A DNA stretch of 37,772 nt from Spirochaetia bacterium (GCA_022768685.1 JALEPQ010000175.1:1-37772), one strand, 5' to 3'; positions 22,791 through 33,001 are shown, numbered from the stretch's first letter. The notes: generated by a model not told the origin, from the sequence alone. Made by a program: numbers and translations.

Positions 22791-24470
22791 TTATTCTGTA
22801 TATGGCAGAACACCTTTAGGTTCATAATCTCCAGCAAGGGCACTTACCATTGCTTTAAGTGAATATTCACAGCGCCAGCTGTATCCAAGCAAAATTGAAT
22901 CTACCCAGTTCATGTTTTCTACAATTATTGGAGACATTGTAGAAAGAATGATTACCTTTTTATTTGTATTTTTAAATATTTCAGCTATTCGCTTATGATT
23001 TTCGTTTGAAACACACAAAACTATTGTATCATAACCAGCTGCTGTTTTTGGCAGATTATCAATTACCCATTGAGTTTCATTTGGTCCTATATCGTAATTG
23101 AATCTGAATTCTCCTGCTTCAGGATAATGGGCTTTACCAGTCTCAAAAAAACCTGGAAGTGAACCTGCCAGCAGTATTCTTCCACCATTTGACTTAGTTA
23201 ATGGGAAAGTGCCTTTTTTGGTTGCGGTTACTGAACGACAGGCCTGCTCTATAAAGAATTTTTCTCCATCTTTATCTGGAACAAAATTATCAATCTGATT
23301 TGCATCTGGATACAAAGGTGCTATAGGATTTCCGCTTTTATAATAATCAAGTTTTACCTTAATTACTCTGTATGCAGCGTCTTTTACTTTTTTCCGAAAT
23401 TCAGGATCAGTTGACATTAAATCAAGATTTTTAGTCCATAAACTTTCATTTAATAAAGCCGTAGTTGAAGATAAAATAATATCATTTCCTGCCTCAACAG
23501 CCATTCTGAAAGCATTTGAAAGGGAACCTGCATAACTTGTAGCTCCCACCATTGTCATATCATCTGTAATTATAAGTCCCTTATAACCAAGCTGATTTCT
23601 TAGTAAATCTGTTAAAAAATATCTTGAAAGAGAAGCCGGACATCCGCTTGGTTCTATCTGAGGAAAACTTAAATGCCCTGACATTACGGCAGGTACATTC
23701 TCTTTAATAAGATATTCGTATGGAATCAGCTCTCTGTTTTTTAATGTTTCAAGATCAATGTTTATAACAGGAAGACGACCATGACTGTCAATACTTGTAT
23801 CTCCGTGTCCAGGAAAATGCTTTACTGTAGGAATTACACCGGCTGCCAGACTTCCTGATACAAATGCACTTCCAAGTATTCCCGCCTTTTCAGGATCATC
23901 ACCAAAGGAGCGGGTACCAATAATCGTAGAATTGTGATCTGTAAAAAGATCTACAGTTGGCGCAAAGTTCATGTTAATTCCAAGAGCTTTTATTTCCATA
24001 CTGATATAGTACGCACTGTACCATGAATCAATTGGATAACCGGAAGCCCCAATCGCCATATTGCCAGGAGTTATAGAAGTATCTCCTTTTACATGTCTAA
24101 TCCAACCACCTTCCTGATCAGTTGCAACAAAGAGAGGAATCTTAAAACGTGTTGAGTATGCAGATTTTTGAACTGAAGAAATTGATTTTGCAACCTGATA
24201 AATGTTATCTGTATTCCATCCAAAAACTTTTACACTGCCTAATCCTCTGTTTACCCATTGAACTAAAAGTTCACTTGGCTCTGCTCCAGCCCACCCAAAC
24301 ATCAGTATTTGGGAAAATAATTCTGCATCTGTCATCTGTTCTGTTATTTCATAAGCCAGCTGATCATTAGGAAGATCAGACCAGAAATCAAGTCCGTTTA
24401 CATTAAAGGCAGCAAAAATAAAAATAAAAGCTGCAAAACTTTTTTTCATATTATAAAAATTATTTTTCAT
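22791..24470 (-). CDS. nagZ: Secreted GH3 beta-N-acetylglucosaminidase (NagZ-like)
   Basis: 559 residues. A signal peptide (MKKSFAAFIFIFAAFNVNG, starting at residue 8) suggests export, whereas E. coli NagZ is cytoplasmic. The GH3 N-acetylhexosaminidase domain is clear: KHFPGHGDTSIDSH (217-230), which carries the His of the family acid/base loop, preceded by TDQEGGWIRH and NFAPTVDLF, and the nucleophile region IITDDMTM (about 300-307). A second C-terminal domain with a Rossmann-like fold follows (about 400-559). It probably removes GlcNAc from muropeptides, with the possibility of other amino sugars. The ATG overlaps the trxB stop by eleven bases and has GGA eight bases upstream; the ATG at 24449 is an alternative. 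Confidence 0.85.
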   Translation of the reverse strand: MKNNFYNMKKSFAAFIFIFAAFNVNGLDFWSDLPNDQLAYEITEQMTDAELFSQILMFGWAGAEPSELLVQWVNRGLGSVKVFGWNTDNIYQVAKSISSVQKSAYSTRFKIPLFVATDQEGGWIRHVKGDTSITPGNMAIGASGYPIDSWYSAYYISMEIKALGINMNFAPTVDLFTDHNSTIIGTRSFGDDPEKAGILGSAFVSGSLAAGVIPTVKHFPGHGDTSIDSHGRLPVINIDLETLKNRELIPYEYLIKENVPAVMSGHLSFPQIEPSGCPASLSRYFLTDLLRNQLGYKGLIITDDMTMVGATSYAGSLSNAFRMAVEAGNDIILSSTTALLNESLWTKNLDLMSTDPEFRKKVKDAAYRVIKVKLDYYKSGNPIAPLYPDANQIDNFVPDKDGEKFFIEQACRSVTATKKGTFPLTKSNGGRILLAGSLPGFFETGKAHYPEAGEFRFNYDIGPNETQWVIDNLPKTAAGYDTIVLCVSNENHKRIAEIFKNTNKKVIILSTMSPIIVENMNWVDSILLGYSWRCEYSLKAMVSALAGDYEPKGVLPYTE

Positions 24471-25374
24471 TTTTTAATTCCACAACTTTGTGAGCCGCAA
24501 CAGCACCATCAGAAACAGCTGTTACAACCTGTCTGAAAGATTTTGAACGAACATCACCTATTACAAATAAACCTGGTATTGCAGTCTGCATTTCTTCATC
24601 GGTAAGAAGATATCCTGAATCATCTTTAGGAAGCATTTCAACCAGATCTGTCTGAGGTACCATTCCTGTAAAAATAAAAACACCATCACAAATTAATTCT
24701 GTTTCTTCTTCAGTGATTACATTCTTTAAAGTTACTGATTCTACTTTTGAAGTTCCATTTATTGATTTTACAACACTGTTATAAACAGGCTCAATTCCTT
24801 TTGACAGCATCTTATCAACTACAGCTTTTTGAGCCCTGAATTTATCTCTTCTATGAACTATTTTTACATTTGAGGAGATTGTTGACAGGTAGATTGCTTC
24901 TGAACAGGCAGAATCACCACCGCCAATTACTACTATTCTTTTATCCGCAAAAAATGGACCATCACAGGTAGCACAATAAGAAACTCCTTTTCCTATTAAT
25001 TCAGATTCTCCAGGAACATTAAGTTTACTATGGACAGCTCCTGTAGCAATACATAAATAAGGAGATTCATATACATTTTTTTCTGCAGTTACTCTAAATG
25101 TATCACCAGATTTATCAATGGAAGAAACTATTGCAACTTTTACTTCTGCTCCAAATTCTTCTGCCTGGTTATGCATAGTTTCCATAAAATCATATCCATT
25201 TGCTGCAGGATAAACTCCAGGATAATTTTCCAGCTCTGTAATTTGAGTTACCTGTCCGCCTACAAGACCAGATTCCAGCACCAGAGTTTTTAATCCACCT
25301 CTGGCAGCATACTGAGCTGATGCTAAACCCGCAGGTCCGGCACCAATAATTATATAATCATACTTTTCAGCCAT
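24460..25374 (-). CDS. trxB: Thioredoxin reductase
   Basis: A cytoplasmic flavoenzyme passing electrons from NADPH to thioredoxin. It is 304 residues, standard length. FAD site GAGPAGLASAQYAARGG (about 11-27), redox-active Cys134-Ala-Thr-Cys137 in SYCATCDGPFF, NADPH site VIGGGDSACSEA and the C-terminal FAD motif GLFVIGDVRSKSFRQVVTAVSDG. It begins two bases after the helicase stop and its end overlaps the nagZ start. In the operon it could maintain thiol redox state, but no thioredoxin gene is near. Confidence 0.95.
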   Translation of the reverse strand: MAEKYDYIIIGAGPAGLASAQYAARGGLKTLVLESGLVGGQVTQITELENYPGVYPAANGYDFMETMHNQAEEFGAEVKVAIVSSIDKSGDTFRVTAEKNVYESPYLCIATGAVHSKLNVPGESELIGKGVSYCATCDGPFFADKRIVVIGGGDSACSEAIYLSTISSNVKIVHRRDKFRAQKAVVDKMLSKGIEPVYNSVVKSINGTSKVESVTLKNVITEEETELICDGVFIFTGMVPQTDLVEMLPKDDSGYLLTDEEMQTAIPGLFVIGDVRSKSFRQVVTAVSDGAVAAHKVVELKNEK

Positions 25375-25376
25375 TC

Positions 25377-27581
25377 TCAGTCTCCTACCCTTGTAAGCTT
25401 GTTACGCTGATATTTAGGAAGAAATTTTTTAGTCAGTCCATTAAAAGCAACTTCAATAATTACTTCTCCATCAGAAATATAACTTTTTCGGACTTCACCA
25501 TTTCCATAATCATCATGGTAAACTACAGTTCCTTTTTTCCATTCATGCAACAGTTCCTGAAGTTCATCATCCTCTTCTTCACTAAAAACAGACTGACTGT
25601 TCATAAAATTAAATGGAACCTGACCAATTACTTTAAAGGCATCTCTGGCTTCTTTTAAGAAACCACTTGGCCGCATTGTCTGAATTGTTCCAAAGACAAC
25701 TCTGGCATTTGAAGAAGTTACATAAAGTTCATTTCTTGCACGTGTAATGCCAACATAAAAAAGACGACGTTCTTCTTCCAGATCTGCTCCAATTTTGTCT
25801 GTTCTTGGAAATACACCTTCTTCAAGACCTGTAATGATTACTTTATTATATTCAAGACCTTTTGTATTATGCAGTGTAATTAAAGTTACAGCATCTGTAT
25901 CATTTTCATCAGATGCCAGTTCAAGAGAGCGGTCAAGATTTATATCAGAAAGAAATTTTTCAAGACCTTCTTCTGAATAAGAATATTCTGCAGCACTGTT
26001 TACAAGTTCCTGCAGATATTCAGTTTTATTAGTATCATCTTTTTCATCTTTTACTTCATAGTGATTTGTAAGTCCAGATTCATCAATTATGTATTTTACA
26101 AAATCCGAAAGCTTTTTATTTTCATCTATTCCAGTAAACTTTAAAGAAAATAATTTACTTACCTGCTCAATTCCTTCTTTTGCTTTTTTCCCAAGTCCTT
26201 CACTTAAATTTCTGGCAGTTTCAAGAAAATCATCAAAAACTACAGTCTGACCTTCATCAGTTTCTACAACTGAAGAAGCTGCATTAATGATTAAATCCTG
26301 CTTTTTATCTGAAATTCCACGGGCTGGTTTGTTTATAATTCTTCTGAAGGCAACTTCATCACGATGATTTGAATACAGCGAAAGATATGAAATTGCATCT
26401 TTTACTTCTTCACGTTGATAAAACTTCAGGGAACCTACAACCCGGTAAGGAATATTCTGATGCAAAAATTCCTTTTCAAAATTCAAAGACTGGGCATTTG
26501 TTCTATAAAGAATTGCCCAATCTGAATATTTTCCTGCAGCAGAAATAGATTTCTGAATCAAACTGGCACAGAATTTAGTCTCATCTCTGTAATCTCCTGG
26601 GAAAGCCAACACAGGCTGTTTTCCATCGCCACGTTCTGCAATTAGAGTTTTACCAAGTCTGCTCATATTATTTTTTACAACAAGATCTGCTGCATGGAGA
26701 ATTTTTGCAGTTGAACGGTAATTTGTTTCCAGACGAATAATCTGAGTGCCTGGAAATTTATCCGGAAATGAAAGAATATTCTGAACTTCAGCTCCACGGA
26801 AATGATAAATAGACTGATCATCATCACCTACCACACATACGTAATTTCCGCTGTTTTCATTTACTCCAGAAAGAGTCTGTAAAAGCCTATATTGGGCAAT
26901 ATTTGAGTCCTGATATTCATCAACCATAATAATTTCAAAACGATTACGGATATAATTCTTAATTGCCTGATTTTCTTCCATTATTTTTGCAGGAAGCATA
27001 ATCAAATCTCCAAAGTCAGCATTTCCAGTGGCCTGCAGTCTGTTTTGATACTTTTTATAAACAGTGTTTAAATCAAAATCTACATCACGACTTCTACTTT
27101 CTGTAATAAAAGATAAATCATCTTCAGGGAATAAAAAATAATCTTTAGCCAAAGAGATTTCACGGGCAGCAACAGTCAAAGACTTCTTATCCAGTTCAGG
27201 GGCAGCTTCTTTTAATAGATTTACAGCATCATCGTCATCGTACACAGTAAAAGAAGACGCTAATCCAGCTTCAGCAGAATATCTGCGTAAAAACCATGAA
27301 CCAAATGAGTGAAATGTTCTGATCTGTGATTTTTCTGCTTCAGGTTCAATTCTTATTGCACGTTCCTTCATTTCATTAGCAGCTTTCTTTGTAAAAGTTA
27401 CTGAAAGAATGGAAAGAGGATTTACGTTTTTTTGATTTATCAAATAGGCAATTTTTGTAGTAATTACTCTGGTTTTTCCAGAACCTGCACCAGCCAGAAT
27501 TAATAATGGAGACCCCACATGCTCAACTGCCTGACGCTGTTCATCATTTAAAACAGATAAATATTGTTCAAAATCAGACAA
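25377..27581 (-). CDS. uvrD: UvrD/PcrA-type DNA helicase
   Basis: A superfamily 1A 3'-5' DNA helicase for nucleotide-excision or mismatch repair and replication restart. 734 residues from this start. Motifs: LAGAGSGKTR (Walker A, 30-38), LSVTFTKKAANEM (Ia), IMVDEYQDSN (II), VGDDDQSIYHFRGAE (III), ETNYRST (IV), TLHNTKGLEYNKVIITGLEEG (V) and ERRLFYVGITRAR (VI). The track starts at a TTG at 27593, but GGAGG overlaps it and sits five bases before a second TTG at 27581 (TTG TCT GAT), which is the preferred start. It is 22 bases after rimO. The C-terminal tail VVYHDDYGNGEVRKSY resembles the Tudor-like RNA-polymerase-binding end of PcrA. Confidence 0.94.
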   Translation of the reverse strand: MSDFEQYLSVLNDEQRQAVEHVGSPLLILAGAGSGKTRVITTKIAYLINQKNVNPLSILSVTFTKKAANEMKERAIRIEPEAEKSQIRTFHSFGSWFLRRYSAEAGLASSFTVYDDDDAVNLLKEAAPELDKKSLTVAAREISLAKDYFLFPEDDLSFITESRSRDVDFDLNTVYKKYQNRLQATGNADFGDLIMLPAKIMEENQAIKNYIRNRFEIIMVDEYQDSNIAQYRLLQTLSGVNENSGNYVCVVGDDDQSIYHFRGAEVQNILSFPDKFPGTQIIRLETNYRSTAKILHAADLVVKNNMSRLGKTLIAERGDGKQPVLAFPGDYRDETKFCASLIQKSISAAGKYSDWAILYRTNAQSLNFEKEFLHQNIPYRVVGSLKFYQREEVKDAISYLSLYSNHRDEVAFRRIINKPARGISDKKQDLIINAASSVVETDEGQTVVFDDFLETARNLSEGLGKKAKEGIEQVSKLFSLKFTGIDENKKLSDFVKYIIDESGLTNHYEVKDEKDDTNKTEYLQELVNSAAEYSYSEEGLEKFLSDINLDRSLELASDENDTDAVTLITLHNTKGLEYNKVIITGLEEGVFPRTDKIGADLEEERRLFYVGITRARNELYVTSSNARVVFGTIQTMRPSGFLKEARDAFKVIGQVPFNFMNSQSVFSEEEDDELQELLHEWKKGTVVYHDDYGNGEVRKSYISDGEVIIEVAFNGLTKKFLPKYQRNKLTRVGD

Positions 27582-27603
27582 TTTGTCCTCCAAATTTTAT
27601 AAT

Positions 27604-28998
27604 TTATTCTGAAATAAAAGTTAAATCTGTGTTTTCTGGGAATTTCTTAATCATTTTTACAAAACGCCCATCAAGATCAACTCCTGTAGTTGCAAGAATA
27701 TTAACACTTACAACATTTCCAACTTTTACAGCTGATTTTTCATCTGAGGAATCTCTGTCATACCTGATTACAATACAACCATCAACTTCAGGAGCCTGGA
27801 ACCAGCCTCTGCCAATAGCAAGTCCTTCAGATGTATCTTCTGCAACATTTTCATCAACTTCTATTATTTCTTCAATGAGAACATTTACAGTTTTACCAAC
27901 AAATCGTTTAAGACGTTCTTCTGTAATTGAAGTTTGAATTTCTTCCAGAACTGTCGCACGTCTCTCAGCAGTCTTTTTTGGAACTCTAGGTTTCATATCA
28001 TAAGCAGGAGTATCTTCTTCTCGTGAATAAGGGAAACATCCAGACCAGTCAGGTGTAATTGCTTTTAAGAAATTACAGGTATTTTCAGCACATTCTTCTG
28101 TTTCTCCAGGAAATCCTGTAAGAAAAGTAGTACGAATCATACAATCTGGCAATTCTGAACGAATATAACTTACCAGATTAATGTACTGCTGCTGACTTCC
28201 GGTTCTATTCATTGCACGAATAATTTTATCATCACCACTCTGGAAAGGTATGTCAAAATAATGAAGAAAACGCTTATCTTTCTGCATTACAGGAATAATA
28301 TCTTTTTTAAAATGATCCGGATGAATGTAAAGAAGACGAACAACAAAATCACCTTCAAGAGCAGAAATTCTTTCAAGCAAAACAGCAAGTGATGGCTGAT
28401 AGACAGCAAGATCCTGTCCAATAAGATTTATTTCGTAAACACCACCTGCAATTAAATCTTTAATTTCATTAATCACTTCTTCAATATCTCTGCTGCGTAC
28501 TTCACCACGAATAAGTGGAATTGCACAGAAAGAACAATGATTTGAACAGCCTTCCGTAATTTTTACAAAAGCTGAACCTTTAAAATTAAACAGTTTTTTA
28601 CGTTCTCCACCACAAACACCTTCCTGAGGACTGGTAAGAATTGTACGTTTTTCCGTTTTCACAGACTTCATCAACTCAGCAATTTTCGACAAATCCCCAT
28701 TACCAAAAACACCATCAAGTTCTGGCATAGAATCTAAAAGCATCTGAGCATAACGTTGAGCCAGACAACCAGTAAGAATGATTTTTACTTCAGGATATGC
28801 ACTTTTTACGGAATAAATTGCATCTATGGATTCTTTTTTTGCAGATTCAATAAATCCACATGAATTAATCAATATAAAATCAGCTTCATCAGCGTTAAAA
28901 GTATGAGAGAATCCTTCTTTCTCAAGATAACTTACAAGTAATTCACCATCAGTCTGGTTTTTAGCACAGCCGTGCTGGTCAATATAAAATTTATTCAA
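27604..28998 (-). CDS. rimO: Ribosomal protein S12 methylthiotransferase RimO
   Basis: A radical SAM enzyme adding a methylthio group to an aspartate of ribosomal protein S12. About 464 residues. The N-terminal UPF0004 domain uses Cys13, Cys49 and Cys80 (QHGCAKNQTDGE, INSCGF, TGCLAQ) for its [4Fe-4S] cluster. The radical SAM cluster is Cys153, Cys157 and Cys160 in EGCSNHCSFCAIP. A C-terminal TRAM domain follows (from about 390). QHGCAKN and the SAM motif resemble RimO more than MiaB. The track starts at a TTG at 29004, but GGTGG is nine bases before the TTG at 28998, which is preferred. Both lie within the end of the preceding gene, so coupling is expected. Confidence 0.92.
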   Translation of the reverse strand: MNKFYIDQHGCAKNQTDGELLVSYLEKEGFSHTFNADEADFILINSCGFIESAKKESIDAIYSVKSAYPEVKIILTGCLAQRYAQMLLDSMPELDGVFGNGDLSKIAELMKSVKTEKRTILTSPQEGVCGGERKKLFNFKGSAFVKITEGCSNHCSFCAIPLIRGEVRSRDIEEVINEIKDLIAGGVYEINLIGQDLAVYQPSLAVLLERISALEGDFVVRLLYIHPDHFKKDIIPVMQKDKRFLHYFDIPFQSGDDKIIRAMNRTGSQQQYINLVSYIRSELPDCMIRTTFLTGFPGETEECAENTCNFLKAITPDWSGCFPYSREEDTPAYDMKPRVPKKTAERRATVLEEIQTSITEERLKRFVGKTVNVLIEEIIEVDENVAEDTSEGLAIGRGWFQAPEVDGCIVIRYDRDSSDEKSAVKVGNVVSVNILATTGVDLDGRFVKMIKKFPENTDLTFISE

Positions 28999-30082
28999 GA
29001 TCAATTACCACCAGTTTATAACGTCCGTCAGTATCTTTTATCCATTTAATATCTTCAACAAGAACTTCTCCGGCACTACCCATTCCCAAATCAAATGTTT
29101 TTCCATCTGCAACAACTGTAAAGTTCACAGCATTTGCATTAGAAATCCACAATCTGATTCCATTATGAGGAGTTGCAGTAAACAATTCACCTTTAGAGAA
29201 ATAAGCTTCTACAGATTTTTCACGGTCAACTTTATCTCTGAATAAACATGGACCACGGAAACTTGCTTTAATTGTAAATGGATAAGCTCTGTTATCTTCA
29301 AGAATAACTTTCTGAACTTGTTTTGCTTTGAAATCTGTTGCAAGAGGAATACTGTCCACATCAACTTCAGCATAAGCTGATACTGGAGATCCTTTTCTTA
29401 AAAGCATACTGATTTCAGCACCACATTCTTCATTAATAGAGGAAATATCAGAAACATAAACAATCATATCACTGATTGTATCACCATCAATATCTACTTC
29501 TGCTTCTTCAGAAAGCTCAACATAAAAAATTCCGGCTGGTGTATCAAGAACAAGGGAACCTAATGTATCTCTAACAGTAAGAATAATCTTTCCCTTTTCT
29601 GTAGGAATAATAAACTGATCACCTTTATAAACTCGCTTTGCTAGTTTTTTATCAGTCATTTCATACTGTGCATTTTTCTTTGAATAAGAAATTACAACAC
29701 CTTCTTCAGGCTTCTTTTTATGAGTAAGACCAAATACTAGTGCAAAAATTCCTCCAGCGAGTAAAAGTGCCACAATAGGAATTATAATTACAGGCAAAAT
29801 TATTCTGCCTCTTGGTTTCTGAATTAATCCTTCTGGCACAGGAGATTCCTGAACCTGTTTGTTATGATAAAGCCTGAGGATATATTCAGAATCTATTTCA
29901 AGATAATTAGCATAATTACGCAAATATCCTGTAAGGTAGGCTTCACCAGGGAAAACTCCGCTGTCTTCTTCTTCCAGACCTACAAGATATTTTTTATCTA
30001 CAGTAATTTCTCTTGAGACTCTCTCTATATCCAGATTTTTTGCTTCTCGTGTTTTACGAAGCAAATCTCCATAACTTTCCAT
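28991..30082 (-). CDS. RodZ-like helix-turn-helix membrane protein
   Basis: 363 residues. An N-terminal Cro/CI-type HTH_25 domain (about 4-85: YGDLLRKTREAKNLDIERVSREITVDKKYL and GEAYLTGYLRNYANYLEID) is followed by a short basic linker, one membrane helix (about 93-118, RIILPVIIIPIVALLLAGGIFALVFG) and a periplasmic part of about 245 residues rich in beta strands. This is the layout of RodZ, which links MreB to cell-wall synthesis. The periplasmic part is longer than usual. It starts three bases after lolA and overlaps the rimO start. RodZ function is inferred from architecture and is likely but not proven. Confidence 0.8.
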   Translation of the reverse strand: MESYGDLLRKTREAKNLDIERVSREITVDKKYLVGLEEEDSGVFPGEAYLTGYLRNYANYLEIDSEYILRLYHNKQVQESPVPEGLIQKPRGRIILPVIIIPIVALLLAGGIFALVFGLTHKKKPEEGVVISYSKKNAQYEMTDKKLAKRVYKGDQFIIPTEKGKIILTVRDTLGSLVLDTPAGIFYVELSEEAEVDIDGDTISDMIVYVSDISSINEECGAEISMLLRKGSPVSAYAEVDVDSIPLATDFKAKQVQKVILEDNRAYPFTIKASFRGPCLFRDKVDREKSVEAYFSKGELFTATPHNGIRLWISNANAVNFTVVADGKTFDLGMGSAGEVLVEDIKWIKDTDGRYKLVVIDLE

Positions 30083-30085
30083 ACA

Positions 30086-30757
30086 TTACTCCGAGAATAA
30101 GAAGTTATTGTAGTTATTCGCATCAGAAGGAGCATCGTAAATAAATCGCTGATCTGAAATACCCTGATTTAATTTATAATCATAGAAATTGAAAAGAAAG
30201 TTTTCCCCTTTTGGAGTTACAGCTTCAACTCTTCTGATAAGTTTTGTCTGTTCATTAACAGCAACTTTGATATATTTAAATGCTTCTGCAGCAGATTTTC
30301 TTGTAAGTACAAATTTTACAACCATTTCATTTGAATCTGAATCCAAAGGCTCAGCATTCTGACCAGACTCATATGCAATTGTATAATAGCGGCTCATTAA
30401 AGAAAGTCCCTGTGGAGTAGAAAGAGATGCTGCACCATTATTTCCGCCCGGACTAACTTGCTGCTGTAAAACGGCAGAGGATTTAGGAATGTAAATAGTA
30501 AGCATATCTCCATTAAAGACAATTACCTGCTGTTCAGGATTTGTATAATCCATTCTCAATAAATCTGGAGCTTTATAAGATATTGTACCAGCTGATTCAG
30601 TTCTATCAACTTTTATTTCAAAATCAACTTCATAATCTTTTATAGTTCCGTAATATTCCGAAATAGATTTAAAATATGCACTTGCAGTTGTAATGTTCTG
30701 TGCAAACAAAATAGAAGTCATAAAAAAAGCACAGATTGAAATAAGTATTTTTTTCAT
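30086..30757 (-). CDS. lolA: Outer-membrane lipoprotein carrier protein LolA
   Basis: A periplasmic chaperone ferrying lipoproteins from the LolCDE exporter to the outer membrane. 223 residues. The track begins at 30793, inside the promoter; the ATG at 30757 starts a clean signal peptide (MKKILISICAFFMTSILFAQ) and is chosen. The mature part shows the LolA half-barrel pattern: YGTIKDYEVDFEIKVDRTESAGTISYKAPDLLRMDY, VIVFNGDMLTIYIPKSSAV, then KLIRRVEAVTPKGE and NFLFNFYDYK. There is no Shine-Dalgarno; a TATAAT ends seven bases before the ATG, so the transcript may be leaderless. It is the first gene of the ten-gene operon. No LolB is in the window. Confidence 0.88.
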   Translation of the reverse strand: MKKILISICAFFMTSILFAQNITTASAYFKSISEYYGTIKDYEVDFEIKVDRTESAGTISYKAPDLLRMDYTNPEQQVIVFNGDMLTIYIPKSSAVLQQQVSPGGNNGAASLSTPQGLSLMSRYYTIAYESGQNAEPLDSDSNEMVVKFVLTRKSAAEAFKYIKVAVNEQTKLIRRVEAVTPKGENFLFNFYDYKLNQGISDQRFIYDAPSDANNYNNFLFSE

Positions 30758-30764
30758 AGAGTGT

Positions 30765-30793
30765 ATTATACTACAAAACAAACCATTAGTCAT
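30765..30793 (-). promoter_or_regulatory. Promoter of the lolA-lptB operon
   Basis: ATGACT, 17 bases, TATAAT on the minus strand: a perfect -10 and a four-of-six -35. The -10 ends seven bases before the lolA ATG, so transcription would begin at or next to the codon. Confidence 0.65.
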
Positions 30794-30815
30794 TATGGTA
30801 GAAAAGATTAAGGAT

Positions 30816-30868
30816 ATAAAAAAAGTGTACTTTTAAAGCCTATAGACTCTTAAAGTACACTTTTTTTT
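30816..30868 (-). terminator. Terminator of ftsH
   Basis: AAAGTGTACTTTTAA pairs with TTAAAGTACACTTT, with T-rich tracts on both sides. On the minus strand it follows the ftsH stop by about 30 bases and separates ftsH from the lolA promoter. The symmetry would let it act on both strands. Confidence 0.88.
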
Positions 30869-30898
30869 ATGATTTATAACCTGAAATAATCAGGAATA

Positions 30899-33001
30899 TT
30901 ATTCAGGTTTTACTTCCTCTGAAGATTCTGGTTCATCAGTTTTTTCTTCGGAAGATTCAGCTGTTTTTTCAGCAACTTCTATTGCAGCTTGATTTGATTG
31001 ATCTGCAAGTTCTTTACAGTGCATTTCGCCTTTAACAATTTCATAAAATTCTTTTCCGTCCATTGTTTCAATTTCTAAAAGACGATTAGCAATATAATCA
31101 AGCAGATCTTTATGTTCTGAAAGAAGATTCAAAACATAATTGTAACGTTCTTCCATAATTCTGGCGATTTCATCATCAACATAGTTTTGAGTTACTTCAG
31201 AGAATTCTCGTACAAGGTTAGGTTCACCTCCACGGTTTCCTAAAACACCTTTTCCTAAAGTCATATTCCTGAACTTATCACTCATACCAAAGTCAACAAT
31301 CATACTCTTCAATATTTCTGTTGCTCTGGCAATATCATTTGAAGCTCCGGTTGAAATGTCACCAAGAATAATCTGTTCTGCAGCACGACCTCCCAGTAAT
31401 GAATCAACTTCATTAATCATATCCTGACGTGTCTTAAAATTCTTTTCTTCCTCTTCCCTATATTGAGTAAATCCACCTACACCATGAGAGCGAGGAACTA
31501 CAGTAATCTTATTTACAGGTTCATGGCCAGGAGTAAATGCCCCAACCAATGCATGACCAGTTTCATGTACCGAAACAAGGCGCATTTCCTTTTTGTTATC
31601 TTTTCTGGACTTCTTTTTAAGACCAATGCTGACTTTATCAATGGCTTCATTTAAGTCTTCCATTGTTACTTTCTTACGGCCATTTCTGACAGCAAGTAAA
31701 GCTGCTTCATTTACAACGTTTGCAAGATCAGCACCGGCAAATCCTGTTGTACCATGGGCAATAGATTCAAAATCAACATCACTGTCAAGTTTTACATTCT
31801 TTGAATGAATGCGAAGAATTGCCTCACGACCTTTTACATCTGGAAGTTCAACTGGAACATGACGGTCAAAACGTCCAGGACGCAAAATTGCAGGATCAAG
31901 AATATCTGCACGGTTTGTTGCTGCAAGAATAATTAAACCTTTTTCGTTATCAAAACCATCCATTTCAACAAGAAGCTGATTTAATGTCTGTTCACGTTCA
32001 TCATTTCCACCGCCAAAGCCATTTACACGACTTTTTGCAAGAGCATCTATTTCATCAATGAAGACAATACAAGGAGCTTTTTCACGAGCTTGCTTGAACA
32101 GGTCACGAACACGGGATGCACCAACACCAACAAACATTTCTACAAAGTCTGAACCGGAAATACTGAAGTATGGAACACCTGCTTCACCAGCAACAGCACG
32201 GGCAAGTAAAGTTTTACCAGTTCCTGGAGGTCCAACAAGAAGAACACCTTTAGGTATTTTACCACCGATATCTGTATATTTTTTAGGCTCTTTTAAGAAG
32301 TCAACAACTTCCACCAGTTCTTCTTTAGCTTCATCTACACCAGCAACATCTGAAAAGCGGGTTTTTATTTTACCTTCTTCAACAACTTTAGCTCTGGAAC
32401 CGCCTGCATTAAAAATGCTGCCCATTCCACCACCTGAGCCTCCGCCCATTTTCTTAAAGATAAAGAAATACATTAAGAAAATTAAAGCCAGTGGAATTAT
32501 CCAGGAAAGCACAAGCTGAAGAATATAATTATTCTGTTTCTGAACAAATTTATACTGCACACCTTTTTCATCAAGAAGAGTTATAAAACTCTGCATTAAA
32601 ACTGAACTTGTTTTAAACTGCTGTCCGCCGCGACGTTCCTGAACAGAAAAAAGCTGTAATCCTTTTCCGTTAGAATCAGATTCTTTTACAACTGAAGGAC
32701 CATATCCGACACAATAGTTTTCTCCAATTTCTACGTAGGTAATCTGACCGCTTTCTATTCTGGCTTTAAACTCTGAATAATCAATTAAATTGTCAGGACG
32801 CTGAGTTACAAATAAATCAACTACAATTATAACTGCCAAAGTAATCAGAAGAATTGGCCACAAAGGAAACTTCTTTTTCTTAGGATCTTTTTTCTTTTTA
32901 TCATTATCATTATTTTCTGATGGACCTGCAAATTTAAAAAATTTGTAAGGATCGTTTTCATCATCGTTGTTTTCAGGTTTGTTGTTCTGATCTTCTGCCA
33001 T
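30899..33001 (-). CDS. ftsH: ATP-dependent zinc metalloprotease FtsH
   Basis: A membrane-bound AAA+ protease for quality control of membrane proteins and regulators. It is 700 residues, slightly longer than average owing to charged ends. A charged N-terminus with [10 protein letters not shown] is followed by membrane helix 1 (about 47-65) and the FtsH extracellular domain, membrane helix 2 (about 160-182), a Gly-rich linker, Walker A GPPGTGKT (257-264), Walker B IVFIDEID, the SRH region [20 protein letters not shown] and the zinc motif HETGH (479-483). The acidic C-terminal tail is long. AAGGA precedes the ATG, with an extended -10 promoter behind it, and a terminator follows, so it is monocistronic. 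Confidence 0.97.
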   Translation of the reverse strand: MAEDQNNKPENNDDENDPYKFFKFAGPSENNDNDKKKKDPKKKKFPLWPILLITLAVIIVVDLFVTQRPDNLIDYSEFKARIESGQITYVEIGENYCVGYGPSVVKESDSNGKGLQLFSVQERRGGQQFKTSSVLMQSFITLLDEKGVQYKFVQKQNNYILQLVLSWIIPLALIFLMYFFIFKKMGGGSGGGMGSIFNAGGSRAKVVEEGKIKTRFSDVAGVDEAKEELVEVVDFLKEPKKYTDIGGKIPKGVLLVGPPGTGKTLLARAVAGEAGVPYFSISGSDFVEMFVGVGASRVRDLFKQAREKAPCIVFIDEIDALAKSRVNGFGGGNDEREQTLNQLLVEMDGFDNEKGLIILAATNRADILDPAILRPGRFDRHVPVELPDVKGREAILRIHSKNVKLDSDVDFESIAHGTTGFAGADLANVVNEAALLAVRNGRKKVTMEDLNEAIDKVSIGLKKKSRKDNKKEMRLVSVHETGHALVGAFTPGHEPVNKITVVPRSHGVGGFTQYREEEEKNFKTRQDMINEVDSLLGGRAAEQIILGDISTGASNDIARATEILKSMIVDFGMSDKFRNMTLGKGVLGNRGGEPNLVREFSEVTQNYVDDEIARIMEERYNYVLNLLSEHKDLLDYIANRLLEIETMDGKEFYEIVKGEMHCKELADQSNQAAIEVAEKTAESSEEKTDEPESSEEVKPE

